A program made the translations under genes and the position numbers. A stretch of 64,000 nucleotides of DNA from Macrolepiota albuminosa (lineage: Eukaryota; Basidiomycota; Agaricomycetes; Agaricales; Agaricaceae). Under the pieces are notes generated by a model that saw only the letters and a list, made by a program, of their open reading frames with translations, ran no database searches and was not told the DNA's origin. Shown here one piece after another: positions 36,126 through 47,060 of the stretch (its first letter is position 1; the number at the start of each line of letters is the position of its first letter). The stretch lies in contig JAMWFC010000055.1 of the NCBI GenBank assembly GCA_027475525.1, positions 1,847,223-1,911,222 of the forward strand, read 5' to 3'.

Positions 36126-36279
36126 GGCCCATACCGCGTCCTAGACGCAGAGCCAAGTACCTCCAACTACATGTTGGAGCTGCCTCTGGCATTACAGGAA
36201 CGGGCCCATACCGCGTCCTAGACGCAGAGCCAAGTACCTCCAACTACATGTTGGAGCTGCCTCTGGCATTACAGGAACG
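36126..36279 (+). repeat. Exact 77-bp tandem duplication (15 of 19)
   Basis: 36126-36202 equals 36203-36279, between integrase and the chromodomain-like segment. A one-base loss near 36299 follows. Confidence 0.97.
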
Positions 36280-36656
36280 ACGCATCGTTCCTAAGTTCAT
36301 GTGTCGCTGTTGCGACCTTATAGCGCGTCTGACGATGCGCTGTTCCCTAACAGGGCGACCCCAGGCCCCTATGATTTTGGGGCTCGAGACGATGACGAAT
36401 GGTTCGTCGAGTGCATAATTGGGCACCGGTGGACTGAGCGTAACACGCTCGAGTTTGAGGTACAATGGTCCCTGGGGGACACAACATGGGAGCCACACTC
36501 CCATTGCTCCAAGCTAGCGGCACTTGACCGTTATTTGGAGTTGAAGGGTGTTAAGCGCCCACATCAATTAAGTAAGCGTGCCGGCGCTTAATTTGATCGG
36601 CAGTGCCGATCGCGGCTTGGCTGAGTTGGTCAGCAGCTGTGGCTGAAACACGTCTT

Positions 36657-36684
36657 AAAAGGCGAAATTTCTTTTTCGCCTTTT
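36657..36684 (+). other. Perfect hairpin between G2 pol and ORF3
   Basis: An 11-bp perfect stem (AAAAGGCGAAA, 36657-36667, pairing with 36674-36684) with a 6-base loop ends 10 bases before the ATG of ORF3. It could affect reinitiation, RNA stability or 3' end formation. No role is established. Confidence 0.55.
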
Positions 36685-38450
36685 TTCCCCAACCATGGAC
36701 AGCATGCCCGTGGACATAAGTGACCAGCAGCAGCAGCAGCTACAGCAGCAGCAATTTGAGAGTACGCCGTCGGTCTTACCGTCGGCTGAAGGGGGGGGCA
36801 GATGGCTCCCCCGCTGACCCAAAATGCGCCCCAGTGGGGACAATCGCAACAGGCGGTGGGCTTCCCACAGCAGCAGCAACAACCAGCGGCGGGCTACCCG
36901 CCGCAGCAGCTGGTGATCAGTGGCTATCCGCCACTTCAAACCACGCAGGGCAACTTCATGCCCCAGAACGCACCTGTGGGCGGCTATCAGCCCCAACAAC
37001 CAGCATCGGGCGCTTATGCGCCACATCACACCGAGGGCCAATTCCAGCAACAGGCCTACGGGGGGCTATTCAGCCCCCAAGCAGCGCCGGCATGGAGGCA
37101 GCTTGCCCCTGTACCGGCAACAGGGCAACTGGGGACACATCCTTTTCCCCAGTTTACCGCCCCGGCGCACTACCCTGGGATGGGTGGTGTGCCCGTAATG
37201 ATGCCGTACCCCCCGGCTTGGATGGGGGCTTGAGGCGCAATGCCCCAGTACAGCGACTCGCATGAGTCGCAAGCCAAGGGAGGCCGGTCGATTTCTCTGT
37301 CGACCACAGTACCAACCGATAATCTAGAGGGACGCCGAGCATCCCTCGTGCAGGCCACCGCGGCCATTGAGAGAGCAGAAACTCTCAATACAGAACGAAG
37401 CGTCGGATCATCGTCCGATGCGCCGACGGAGAGCCTGGCCAAGCTCTCCTTGCTACAGCGGCTGGAGATGCCGCACCAATCCGAGCCCAGCTCGGAAGAA
37501 GAGTCGCGTCCTCGACGCGACAAAGGAAAAGCACGGGCTGTCGAGCCCACTCACAGCCAGGACTTAGTCCTGGCTACCCTTCTCCAACGTCTTGGAGATA
37601 ACGGGTACGATGTACCCGCAGAGTCGTCATTCCTCCGCGATGCGGAGGCAGTCGTCCTCATCTGCCGGATGATGGACGACATGGATCATATGCGCGCTCA
37701 GCGCAAAACTGATCTCCTTGCCATTTCGGCCGCTCGTAAGCGGCAGACTACACCCCCGAGTCGGGACACCGACTCCAGCAAAAGGGCGCGTCGGCAAGGA
37801 GTGGAGGACGCGCCCTCCCGCTCGATTACGTCGAGCGTTGCTGCCCCCGGCCGGGAGGCCGGTCTAGGACGGGACATCCTCCCTTATGAAGATGTTCCTG
37901 CTCCAGCCGCCCCCCGGCTTATCCAGCGCCTCGCCAGCGGCGCGTCTGAGGTCGCGTCTTTGCGACCAGTATCCATGGTATCCACCACGTACTCTGGGGA
38001 GCAGAGTTCCAGGGGCGTGAGCACACGCCCCATTGAGGCCAAGGCCTCACAACCCCGAAAGGATCGTCGGGGTAAGCAACCGGAAGGGCGCGCCTACGTC
38101 AACGTGCACTTCTCCGAGGATGCCCCGAAAGGGGCCCCAGGGGCTAACATCCCCTTTTTACCCGCTATACTGGTAGAGGGCCTGCCAGCCCGACTCCCGC
38201 GGTGTGTGTGGGCAATGGACCCACGATCTGAGAAGTCGGAGCCGGAGAGGCTGCCTTCCCCTCCCTCCGACGACGATTGGTATGAGGAGCCTGAAGAGGC
38301 TCGTATGGAATCCCCAGTGCCGCACGAGACGGCGGCACAGCGTATGGTGCGCAAATGGCGCAACAGCAATTGACAAGCCAAGATGGAGCGTTGGGCGCAG
38401 AACAGCGCCAAACGAGGGGCCGCCCTCCTTGAGGACGAAACTGGGCGCAT

Positions 38451-38604
38451 CCCTGATGCGCTCGGTGTGGTGATCTACCGTGATCACACTATTGAGTGCC
38501 AGAACTCATTCTTTGGCGTGGGGTTGGCCCTGATGCGCTCGGTGTGGTGATCTACCGTGATCACACTATTGAGTGCCAGAACTCATTCTTTGGCGTGGGG
38601 TGGC
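38451..38604 (+). repeat. Exact 77-bp tandem duplication (16 of 19)
   Basis: 38451-38527 equals 38528-38604 in G2 ORF3. A C6 homopolymer with a phase change lies immediately after. Confidence 0.97.
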
Positions 38605-39286
38605 CCCCCAATTCTATTGGTCGCCAAGGACCAATACCATCTTCGTCGGGCAAGAGGCCCGCGCAGCCAGGTCCTTCAAGGACGACAAACCGGGCAACGC
38701 CGCCGCGACGCCCCACAACAGTAAGGTGTACCAAGTTGCACCTTGCGGGTTTCCCCGCAGCCCTCGAGAAGTCTGCAGACTTCACGCACTGGTCAACAAC
38801 CAGTTTACGCCGCTTTGTCAGCGTCAGTTGGGCTACCTCTTGCTCAACGAATTCAAGCGGGTGGCGCTCAACTGCCACCCTACGGCCCGAGACAGAGCTA
38901 TGTCTCATTTACTCGACGAGGTCGAGTATAGGACTATCGCGGTACCCTTCACGAGTCCAGAGGAGCGGGAGAGTTTCCCGCAAATGATTGTGCCGTCGCG
39001 GCTCTATCGCCGCAAAGAGGGAGGGAAGATTGCCTTCGTCGGCCTTACCCCCCCTGATCCAAAGCAACCATTTGCTTTGGACTACCTGGGCTCATACGCC
39101 CTCCTCTATGGACGTCCTGGGACGTCCAATGTGTGGACCGGTCTGGCCATGGACCGAGCCATGCGCATTCATTGGCGCAGCCTCTTTGGGTTTGCGCTTG
39201 TACGCGCCCTCAGCGCCAGCCGCCCCTCTAAGGCCACGGTACACAAGTACCTGGCCTACGTCTTCGCCAGGCCAGGCCTCTATAAA

Positions 39287-39440
39287 GAGGCCGTGGCCGA
39301 GTACGAGGCAGCCACGGGGCGAGTCTTTGAGCCCATCCACGCCGACGACCCTACCTTCGAGGTGAGGCCGTGGCCGAGTACGAGGCAGCCACGGGGCGAG
39401 TCTTTGAGCCCATCCACGCCGACGACCCTACCTTCGAGGT
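39287..39440 (+). repeat. Exact 77-bp tandem duplication (17 of 19)
   Basis: 39287-39363 equals 39364-39440 in G2 ORF3, with a phase change within about 15 bases downstream. Confidence 0.97.
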
Positions 39441-39671
39441 CGGGCTGTGGACATTCCGGAAGCGTCAGCTTCCGTGTTCTCCACTTCGGACGCGTTACGC
39501 GTCCTTCTTCACAACCAAATCCCGGTCAGCTGGGCTGACCACGCGTACACTTATGGGGTCACCTACTTGGCCCATCTATTCTTCAGCGACAGCCGGCTCT
39601 ACAACGAGGCGGCTGCTATCGACGACGAGAGGCTACAACGCCTCGATCACTACGGTACACCCCAGTCCATC

Positions 39672-39825
39672 CCTCAGTGGGATGGGTGGCGCGAGGGCAC
39701 CATCGGCGATCGTCAACGCCTGATGCTCCAGCAGCAGGACAGTCGTCGCCTCAGTGGGATGGGTGGCGCGAGGGCACCATCGGCGATCGTCAACGCCTGA
39801 TGCTCCAGCAGCAGGACAGTCGTCG
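39672..39825 (+). repeat. Exact 77-bp tandem duplication (18 of 19)
   Basis: 39672-39748 equals 39749-39825 in G2 ORF3. Skipping one copy joins the frame from 39447 cleanly to the frame ending at 40162. Confidence 0.97.
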
Positions 39826-40207
39826 TGCATACGACAACGCGCTCGCCAAGGGGATGTACCTCTCTATCGGGCAAGACATTCATGCCCGCGAAATCTGGAC
39901 GCGCCAGTACCCGTCCGACACCGGGGATCTGCCTGATCCCCAACCAACCGTCTCGGGGTCAACCATCGACCCCAATCTCACACTGTCCCCCCTCCGGGAC
40001 TATGACGATTCCCTGCCTGTAGCAGGGCCTTCGGGTACTTCTTACGCGCCCGCACCCGAGGATGAACTCCTCGACTACGACATGGACGACGCGACTGCCA
40101 ATCCATTCCGGGAGCCTGGGGACTCTCCCATTGCCCCCGTCCCAGACTTACCGACGGCATGACCGTCGTATTATCTCGAGACCGTAGCTCGGTCTGATTG
40201 GGGGGTG

Positions 40208-40442
40208 TGTAGCGTAGTCCGCTATGTGGCGTTGGCCACATAGCTTTACTTACTGTATTAGGTATTATATTATATTTATTATAATAAATATAATATATTA
40301 ATTACTTTACTATATATACGTACATATGTGCTGCTTATTAAGCAGCTTAATTTTGTTTTACACTACAGAGTCAATAGACCGGTCTGGTCTGATTCTGTAC
40401 TGTGTGAACTTAAGCTCTCACAAATCCTGTAACTTCGTTACA
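40208..40442 (+). repeat. 3' LTR of G2
   Basis: It matches 28709-28943 over the full 235 bp with one noticed difference (CATAG versus CAGAG near 40367). It is preceded by the purine tract GGGGGG at 40200-40205 and followed by the target duplication GCGTT. Confidence 0.95.
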
Positions 40443-40581
40443 GCGTTACGTACCCACTGAAGACATGGTCGTGGACATATTCACAAAGGCCCTCCCTCAT
40501 GACAAGCATTGGAAGTTTGCGAAGGCCATGGGACTCCGCCTTCCCACGAGTGGGAGTGTTAAAAGTGGATCACACCTCTGA
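40443..40581 (+). pseudogene. C-terminal end of Copia pol, displaced by G2
   Basis: With G2 and one GCGTT removed, the RNase H frame ending at 28708 continues as RYVPTEDMVVDIFTKAL and KAMGLRLPTSGSV. This is the standard C-terminus of Copia RNase H. The stop (40579-40581) lies inside the 3' LTR. The purine-rich GAGTGGGAG just before 40557 serves as the polypurine tract. Confidence 0.9.
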
Positions 40582-40864
40582 GCCCCTGACTGGAGACATA
40601 GGAGACATGTATCATGTGGATTTGGCTATGCCCCTCTTAAAATGTTTTTTTATTTTCTCTGTCACACCTCAGTTCGTACCGCATTGACGTGCACAATACT
40701 GAGGTGTGTATCTTTCATATTTTAGTAAAGCATGACACTTATATTAGTTACCTAGTAATATTTGGTCTATCTAGGTAATAAAGTTCATACCGCATTGACG
40801 TGCACGATACTGAGTAATATTTGGTCTATCTAGACTTCAAATCTATACACGTCAATTGCTGACA
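40557..40864 (+). repeat. 3' LTR of Copia element
   Basis: It is 308 bp, from TGTTAAAAGTGG to TGCTGACA, followed by AATCA, the same 5 bases that precede the 5' LTR. Confidence 0.95.
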
Positions 40865-42818
40865 AATCATGACAGCAGGAAGCAAGTTGATTGACCTCAA
40901 TCAACATTCATCAACTTAGAAAAAACGCATACACAGTACTTTCTCATTTTGGACTTAGTCACATTTTTGATGCATTGAATACTCATAGAATGTAAATTGT
41001 ATGTATTTCTTAGAATATGACAAGATTCCATGAGAGGAAAACCTATTGAAAAAAAATATGGGAGTATTCCAGCAAAATCTCAAAATTCATTATATTATCC
41101 AACTTGCATAATTTTTGATCTTATGCTGTAACAGTGCAAGATGACAAGGAGACCATTGCCAGCACTTGCAGATATTTAAAGTAAGTATGACAATGTGAAA
41201 GAGACAAAGGAACTTGGTGGCCAGTGGCCAGGGTTGAATGTGCAATATGTGATGAGTGAAAGTGGTCTAATCTTTTGCCCTAATTAACTCTGGGCAACCT
41301 CTTTGTTACTATGTTACTATTGTGATATCTACCTCCGCTAACTAATAACTAAGGTCATTTTACAAGAATACACCTTGGTAGACCTGTTGTGATTATATAA
41401 AATTGTGTCCATTGAAAAAGTCAAATAGCGATGAGCCCTCTACTCAATACAAACATTCATGTAATCTGTCCATGTTTCTTTGTTCTTGCTTAGCGTAAAG
41501 GCAAGTGCCAAAGGTGGTGAGCATTTTTGGAGGCCTCTGTGTGCATGAAAGTTTTCTCTGATTTTGTTTGCACCCCTCTTTTCTCCAACTGTGTGCTGAT
41601 CACGGCACAGCACCAGGGCCTGGCAGTTGCTGTGGCGTTGTCAGTATGGCATGCAGTCTCAGACATCTCAGGTAGCCTTCTCTTTTGTCTTTCCCTTTCC
41701 TCGTCTGCTGCCCAGGTGAGCGCTGCAGTGCTCTCTCACATTGTCAGCCCATTCTCACTGCATATTCTTCTTTCTTCAGTGTTTTATTACATTTACTTGA
41801 TTCTTTTAATTTTTATTTACATCCGTAAATCATTGGTGAGACTCTCCCTTTGGCATGGCCACCCGGTGGGCTGGGCTCACCTCTCACCTTAGATATTTCC
41901 TCCTTGTGTTTAAAAATTCTTTTAGCAGTGCGTCACACTTTGACAAAATATCTAAAGTAAGCACACGATGAGAATGTCGTGCGCAGGCCCTCACTTACTT
42001 TTTCACTCCAGTATTTTATTAGTTAATTTTATTTGTTTCTTCGTCAACCCTCCCTCCTCACCTTGTATAGTAGTTGGTTGGTCACGCAATCTAATAAAAT
42101 TCTGAAATTAACTGGATTATTTTTACAGTGTTTTTTCATTGTTTTGCCAAGAAATATCATTCCCCAGTGTCAGTGTGGGGGAGAGTTGGGTCATGTCTCG
42201 CTCTCTCGATTTGCCACCAACGAAAATTTGGGATTTACTTCTGTGGAGCACTGAATGCCTCACGCCATCGGGGCCATGCCAGTGTCATCTTTCCAGTGTC
42301 GGATGCCGGTGGTCGATGGTGACAAGGGGATTCCATGCTGTCTGTCAGATGTCAGCTTGTTAGGGCGGGCGAGCGAGCGAGAGCAAGGGGGAGGAGGGTT
42401 GGGGCACTTCGACCTCACGTACCCACGTACGTTTATGAATGTATGTTTTTGAATTTGGGTTAGAGTGTGGGATAACAAAGGAAGGGCTGCAGAGAAGGCA
42501 AAGAAGGCAAAGGAGTGTTGATTCTCCTGTTGGATGGTCATCAGGCAACAGATTGCATTTGAGGACATTGTGAAGGCAGGCACTATGTGCCATTGCTGGC
42601 ATGGCTTCTATTTCTTGGCTTCTTGCACTTCGAGTTCCACGGGTCTGGATCTGACGTATGACGCATCCCTTGGGTCGGTAAACTGCATGTGGCCAAGGCT
42701 TGGGAGACTGGTGGGTGGCTGTGGTGGCAGGAGAGGGCGGGAGAATCGGAGAGTTGCTGGGTGAGTGTGTGTGTGTGCCTTTGTGCAGATCGTCGGTGAG
42801 TTGTGGGCAGGACAGGTA
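40865..42818. other. Flanking DNA without recognised genes
   Basis: No gene is supported. The plus-strand frame 41527-41892 has a hydrophobic stretch (SVFYYIYLILLIFIYI) but no recognisable family. Near 42360-42400 a purine-rich GAGCGAGCGAGAG tract occurs, and near 42765-42778 a short GT repeat. Confidence 0.5.
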
Positions 42819-42820
42819 CT

Positions 42821-42842
42821 GTTGCCCTCTAGGGCCAGGTTA
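42821..42842 (+). repeat. Left 22-bp terminal inverted repeat
   Basis: It is the exact reverse complement of 51697-51718. It is preceded by GACAGGTACT; the right end is followed by GGTAGACAGG. Confidence 0.75.
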
Positions 42843-43034
42843 TAGAAGCGTAGCGGATCAGTCAATTTGAGGAGTGACTGGGGTATCTGGCACCCCGTTA
42901 CCATCAAACCTTATATACCTGTGACAAGCGCAGTAAATAGTACGTTAATTTAAATTGATTTGTACGGCACCGTTTGGCATGTCGACGGCCTTTGAAATCA
43001 ATGGGATTTCCTGGGTGCACATGACTCCGGATGC

Positions 43035-43100
43035 ACATGACCAGTTTGATACTCAGAAGGTCGCCCTAAAGTTAATGGGTTGGTTATATAGACGTCATTG
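43035..43100 (+). repeat. Sub-terminal direct repeat, copy 1
   Basis: The segment from ACATGACCAG through TCAGAAGGTCGCCCTAAAG to GACGTCATT recurs at 43569-43633 with a few differences, on the other side of the minisatellite. Confidence 0.8.
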
Positions 43101-43278
43101 ACTTACATTTCCTTTCGTATGTCTCTCCGTTGAACAGTCTGGCATATTAACTTACGACTCTATTAATGGTCCATCGAGGCGTATCTTTATGGATATGTCC
43201 TTAGCTAGCACTTCTAGCGTAGGTGGATGGCTCATAGTAATATATTAACCAGTCTTTTGTCGTGTTCTGTCAAGTGGA

Positions 43279-43575
43279 TGCACATGGTTCCAGGCGCACA
43301 TGATCCCGTGCACATGATCCTGTGCACATGACCCCGCGCACATGATCCTGTGCACATGACCCCACGCACATGATCCCACACACATGATCCCGTGCACATG
43401 ATCCCACGCACATGATCCTGTGCACATGATCCCCAGCACATGATCCTGGCTGCACATAATCCTGCGCACATGACCCACCGCACATGATCCCGGCCACACA
43501 TGATCCCGTGCACATGGCCCCAGCACATGATCCTGGCTGCACATGATCCTGTGCACATGATCTCACACACATGAC
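43279..43575 (+). repeat. GCACATGATCC minisatellite
   Basis: About 21 head-to-tail units of 13-17 bp with the core GCACATGATCC and a variable 3-6 base tail. Single units also occur at 43015-43040. The array is open on all three minus frames, but this is a property of the repeat and not evidence of a protein. Confidence 0.85.
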
Positions 43576-43633
43576 CAGCTTGATACTCAGAAGGTCGCCC
43601 TAAAGTTGAGGGGTCGGTTATAAGGACGTCATT
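43569..43633 (+). repeat. Sub-terminal direct repeat, copy 2
   Basis: It matches 43035-43100, including TCAGAAGGTCGCCCTAAAG and GACGTCATT. Confidence 0.8.
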
Positions 43634-43841
43634 TGCATTTCAAAGTTCTTTCGTATGTCTTTCCGTCGAACTGCGTGTTACCTTTACCTTCCTTATATTG
43701 ATTATTTCTATTTAGTTACATAGTACCAAAACATTTGTGTCGTGTTCTGTCTTTAGACTTGTACCAAAAACATACCACTTAGAACGGCAGACTTATGTCT
43801 GAAGGTAATGATAACGAGAACATGACTTAGAACTACAACTC

Positions 43842-46429
43842 ATGTTTGAAGGTAATGAAAATAGGAATAAAGGTGTGCGACCGAGGAAAAGGTTTAGATA
43901 TGAGGTATGTATGAAGTATTGAGTGGGTGATACGACTGATAATCATTGCACTTGGCAGAATCTCTTTCTAGACATCGAGGCTCAAGCTGATGATGAAGAT
44001 CTCGATGTGGAAGAAGGAGACGACAATGATAGTTCGTACAGATACTCCATATACCTATAGCTGACAATGCATGGACTACAGATGACTTTATTGAAGATAG
44101 TGGACCTGTCGCATTGGACCGAAGTCTTTCCCATCACTTACTTGCCGTCGAACAGATTAGATTGGACAGTGATACGGAATGGAATGCTATACTTGCTCGT
44201 GCTCGTGCCCGCTCTCACAGCCAACAACTTTTGTCTGTCGAAGCGCCTTATCAAAGTCTCATTTTACCTTTTGATGGAGCGACAGAACTCTGGAGAGTCC
44301 CCGTAAAAGTATGCCTTCTTTTCTGTTCTATTTTATTCTTATATTCCTTCTCTTCAGCCAGGAACCGAGAAAACCGCTACATTTATCCTCATGGAAAAAG
44401 TTATTTGCAGTGGCACTTGGGATGTCAAATCAATTATCGGCTCTATTTCACGACCAGGTTGTATAGTGGTTGAGGCTTTGAGACTACAAAATGTACAGGA
44501 TCTTTGCAGAGGCGTTTCTGACGTTTACTGGTGGCAGGCTCACCCAATTGACTTGTCGGATTGGCCGTCGTACCTCAGAGAACAGAAGCTCTTCATTCCC
44601 TCGAGTGGGTCTTGGGTGAGATTGACACAGCGGCCTTTTAACGGGGACTTGGCCTATGTTGCAGATTATCATGACTTTGAGGCCGAAGTTTATGTTGTCC
44701 CCCGTTTGAACAATCATTTACACCTTACAAAGCAGAAACGTATCGATGTTGAGTCGTCTATTTCACAATCTTATCGACTACGCCGCCCTGATGCAGCTTT
44801 ACTTGACCTGGCTGAGATCAAGGCAACTTATGGAGATCAATCTGTTCACATGCTATCTTCAGGAGAGTGGAGATTTCATGGGCAGACATATTTGGATGGG
44901 TATCTACGCTTATTTACTGATGAATTTCAACCTGAAGAAGCCATCCCGACCTCAGCCGAGATTGCACATTTCAAGAACTTGCAGATCATACCTGTAGAAT
45001 GTTTTGAACACACTTTGCAAAGAATGGGTGCTCAGCTTTTATGTGCTGGAGACAATGTGAAGATCACAGATGGAGACACTCGAGGAGCTATTGGTGTGGT
45101 GTACAGCGTTACGGGGGGGATAGCAACAGTGGATGTCAACGACCAAAATGTACACTTATTAGTACCGGTCGAACATCTACGAAAGAGGATAACTGTTGGA
45201 GACCATGTGATTGTAGCATTAGGGCAACAACAGGGTTTCACGGGTTGGGTGACTTCAATAGATGGAGACACGGTTTCAATATATGACGATCGTGCTGCAC
45301 TGCAGGTGCGGAATTTTTTTTTCTTGTTCAAATTGTTCAAACAGTGGGTTGATGGATTGCTTTTTTAGATTGAAGCACCCACGGACTCAGTCAACTTCTT
45401 TCATAGTCCAGTTATTCTGGATGCTTACATGGCCAAACTGATGCCAGTATCTCACAGTGGGAATGAGGTCAATCCGTTGATTGAGTGAGTTAAAGTCATT
45501 ATGCATGGTGTCCCTGCTGACAATAAGATCAATAGCGAACCCTTTCAACTTGCAAAAATTCGGAATCGCCATTTTGTGGGACGTCACGTTCGAGTCATTG
45601 GTTCCCATTGCCTTAAAAATTACGAGGGAATAATCAAAGCGCCACTGCAGGGTAACGACGTTCTAGTGGAACTTAATGCCACTCTGCGTCAAGAACCCCT
45701 TCATCTTCGGAATTTGGCTTACCGGTAAGTTTAAACTATCCTGAACAAGTCTTTTATGTATAATGATCCCCCTCAGTCATGACCAAAATATGAAACCGTT
45801 GATCCCTGAAAATGCAGAGGCCGGTTGGGAATACATTGAGCCACCGCCTCCCAATATTGCTTCACCGGCTGGACTCGATATACCTCTGTCATCTACACCT
45901 TTAACATCTTCAACTCCTCTTCCTTCTGCATCGAGCGTGTATCCTAGTCCTGCATGGAATCCATCTTTGCAGACTCCAAATCCACCTTCCGCATTTCGTA
46001 TGTTTTCTCGAATTTGAGTGGTTTGACATGTCTTACAATCTATCAGCGTATTGTGCGTGGATGGACAACAAAAACTTCAGTGGAAAAAGGGTTAAAGTGC
46101 AATTATGCCACACAAAACCTATACTGAATGATCCAGGCTGGAAGAATGGTGACTATGAAGCTAAAATGGGGTTATGGGTTGGAACAGAAGGCTCTTTTGC
46201 GTTGGTTCAAGTTGATCGCAATAAGCTCCATGTGCCTCCGAAGTATGTCACTCCAGTACGACCTTCTGTCAAGGGCGAAAAGATTATGGTTATGGATGGT
46301 TTGCTGATCGGTACATCTGGCAAAGTCTTGGCTCTTGATACACCTCAGGGAGCCGAGTGTGTGTTTTCACCTGATGGAGGAGGTGCACCTATTACAACGA
46401 GTAGACATATGGTTGTAGTAGTTGCTTAA
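43842..46429 (+). CDS. Spt5-like protein (NGN and KOW domains)
   Basis: The probable start is ATG 43842, and the first exon is basic (RPRKRFRYE). After an intron with GTATGT comes the acidic NLFLDIEAQADDEDLDVEEG segment typical of Spt5. The NGN domain begins ELWRVPVK, crosses an intron at about 44310-44356, and continues PGTEKTATFILMEK to GCIVVEALRLQNV. KOW1 is SWVRLTQRPFNGDLAYVADY ... YVVPRL (44610-44710). Further KOW-type segments are GDNVKITDGDTRGAIGVV (45050), VGDHVIVALGQQQGFTGWV (45195) and GRHVRVIGSHCLKNYEG (45580). The end is at 46429. Spt5 with Spt4 clamps RNA polymerase II for processive elongation. No Ser/Pro-rich CTR repeat is obvious apart from a Pro/Ser/Thr region at 45840-46000. 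Exon borders near 44030-44060 are unsure. Confidence 0.75.
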
Positions 46430-46500
46430 ATATGATTATGCTTTAATAGGTCTTATATGATTGATTACATCTCCAAGAATGTTCCGTATGCTTTCCATTG

Positions 46501-46881
46501 CAGTACCATGTGTTCAGCTTAATAATGTGAATAACGTGTGGGTTTGGTCAAGGCAAGTCTTATATTGATGTAATATTTATCTATTAACCAACGTTTACAC
46601 TTTATACATGCGGCAACAATGGGGTGTATCTGAGTCTGGTACTCACCTTCACAGGCATGCACAAAGAAATTGAAACACCATGAGGACCCATTAGCAGTAC
46701 CATGTGTTCAGCTTAATAATGTGAATAACGTGTGGATTTGGTCAAGGCAAGTCTTATATTGATGTAACTATTAACCAACGTTTACACTTTATACATGTGG
46801 CAACAACGGGGTGTATCTGAGTCCGGTACTCACCTTCACAGGCATGCACAAAGAAATTGAAACACCATGAGGACCCATTAG
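46501..46881 (+). repeat. Imperfect tandem duplication of about 190 bp
   Basis: 46501-46694 is repeated at 46695-46881 with several substitutions and a 7-8 base length difference (ATTTATCT present only in the first copy). Unlike the 77-bp copies it has diverged, so it is a real duplication. It lies between the Spt5-like and transposase genes. Confidence 0.9.
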
Positions 46882-47060
46882 TTGATAAGCTAATTTTCTC
46901 CTTGAGCTTGTTTACATGTCCTTACTCAGCGTAATTCAGCATGGCAAGCCTGACATGTTTCTAACGCATGGCAGTACTTGTAAGTTAATTGTCATGTGCC
47001 TCAGTATGAGACCTTTTAAATAGTTCACAGAATGACCAGGACCGCACCAATCTTTTAGCC

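Larger units (their letters stand above)
32387..36591 (+). pseudogene. pol: G2 pol: RT, RNase H, integrase, chromodomain-like end
   Basis: RT motifs are KKDGTL (33418), SKIDLTDAYEQ, APATFQRLM and VYLDDIFIYSD (about 33808-33840), with an intact YLDD active site. RNase H has the ALEFFKTQ segment near 34550. Integrase has the H2C2 finger (HALVGHFGATRT ... CAACQRAK, about 35220-35350) and the DDE residues in MDFVGPFP, VSDRDSKF and ERVNRS. The long ORF 34368-36221 covers RNase H to integrase. A chromodomain-like end (FVECIIGHRWTERNTLEFEVQW ... TTWEP) is at 36400-36500, with the stop at 36591. A TGA at 33435 stands where the family has Arg (DGTLR). The remaining breaks coincide with or closely follow 77-bp copies at 32568, 33503, 34189 and 36126. 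Confidence 0.9.
36695..40162 (+). pseudogene. G2 ORF3: additional sense gene after pol, unknown function
   Basis: ATG 36695 opens a Gln-rich start (DQQQQQLQQQQ). A 7-G run at about 36790 shifts the frame to 36802-37233, which is rich in Pro, Gln and Gly. After a TGA at 37231, the frame 37240-38373 is charged and disordered with Arg/Lys-rich parts (SKRARRQG). After another TGA comes a more globular part (38573-39365, with YLLLNEFKRVALNCH and DYLGSYALLYGRPGTSNVW), then 39447-40162 with an acidic C-terminus. About 1100 residues are implied. Homopolymer indels and 77-bp copies at 38451, 39287 and 39672 account for most breaks. It has no signal peptide or membrane segment, so it is not env-like. 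Its function is unknown. Confidence 0.65.
28709..40442 (+). mobile_element. Ty3/Gypsy element G2, nested in Copia
   Basis: The LTRs are 235 bp (28709-28943 and 40208-40442) and differ at one noticed position. The target duplication GCGTT lies at 28704-28708 and 40443-40447. The internal region has gag-protease, pol with RT, RNase H, integrase and a chromodomain-like end, and an additional long sense ORF between pol and the 3' LTR. The short, near-identical LTRs and long open frames make it the youngest element in the window. Most of its frame breaks lie at or next to 77-bp tandem copies. No TGG-type primer site or LTR-complementary site was seen after the 5' LTR, so its priming is unresolved. 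Confidence 0.95.
23916..40864 (+). mobile_element. Ty1/Copia retrotransposon, interrupted by G2
   Basis: The LTRs are 308 bp each (23916-24223 and 40557-40864) and are flanked by the 5-bp duplication AATCA (23911-23915 and 40865-40869). The coding order gag, protease, integrase, RT, RNase H is that of Copia. A second retrotransposon, G2, occupies 28709-40442 within the RNase H end. Without G2 the element is about 5.2 kb. The pol frame is broken and the RT active site is changed, so it is inactive. Confidence 0.95.

Noticed and set aside
36695..40162. Envelope gene of an errantivirus-like element
   Set aside because: The position fits, but no signal peptide, transmembrane segment or cysteine-rich ectodomain is visible.
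43232..43572. Three overlapping minus-strand frames rich in Met, Cys, Gly and His over the minisatellite
   Set aside because: All three frames are open only because a stop-free short motif is repeated; there is no start context, splice signal or family.
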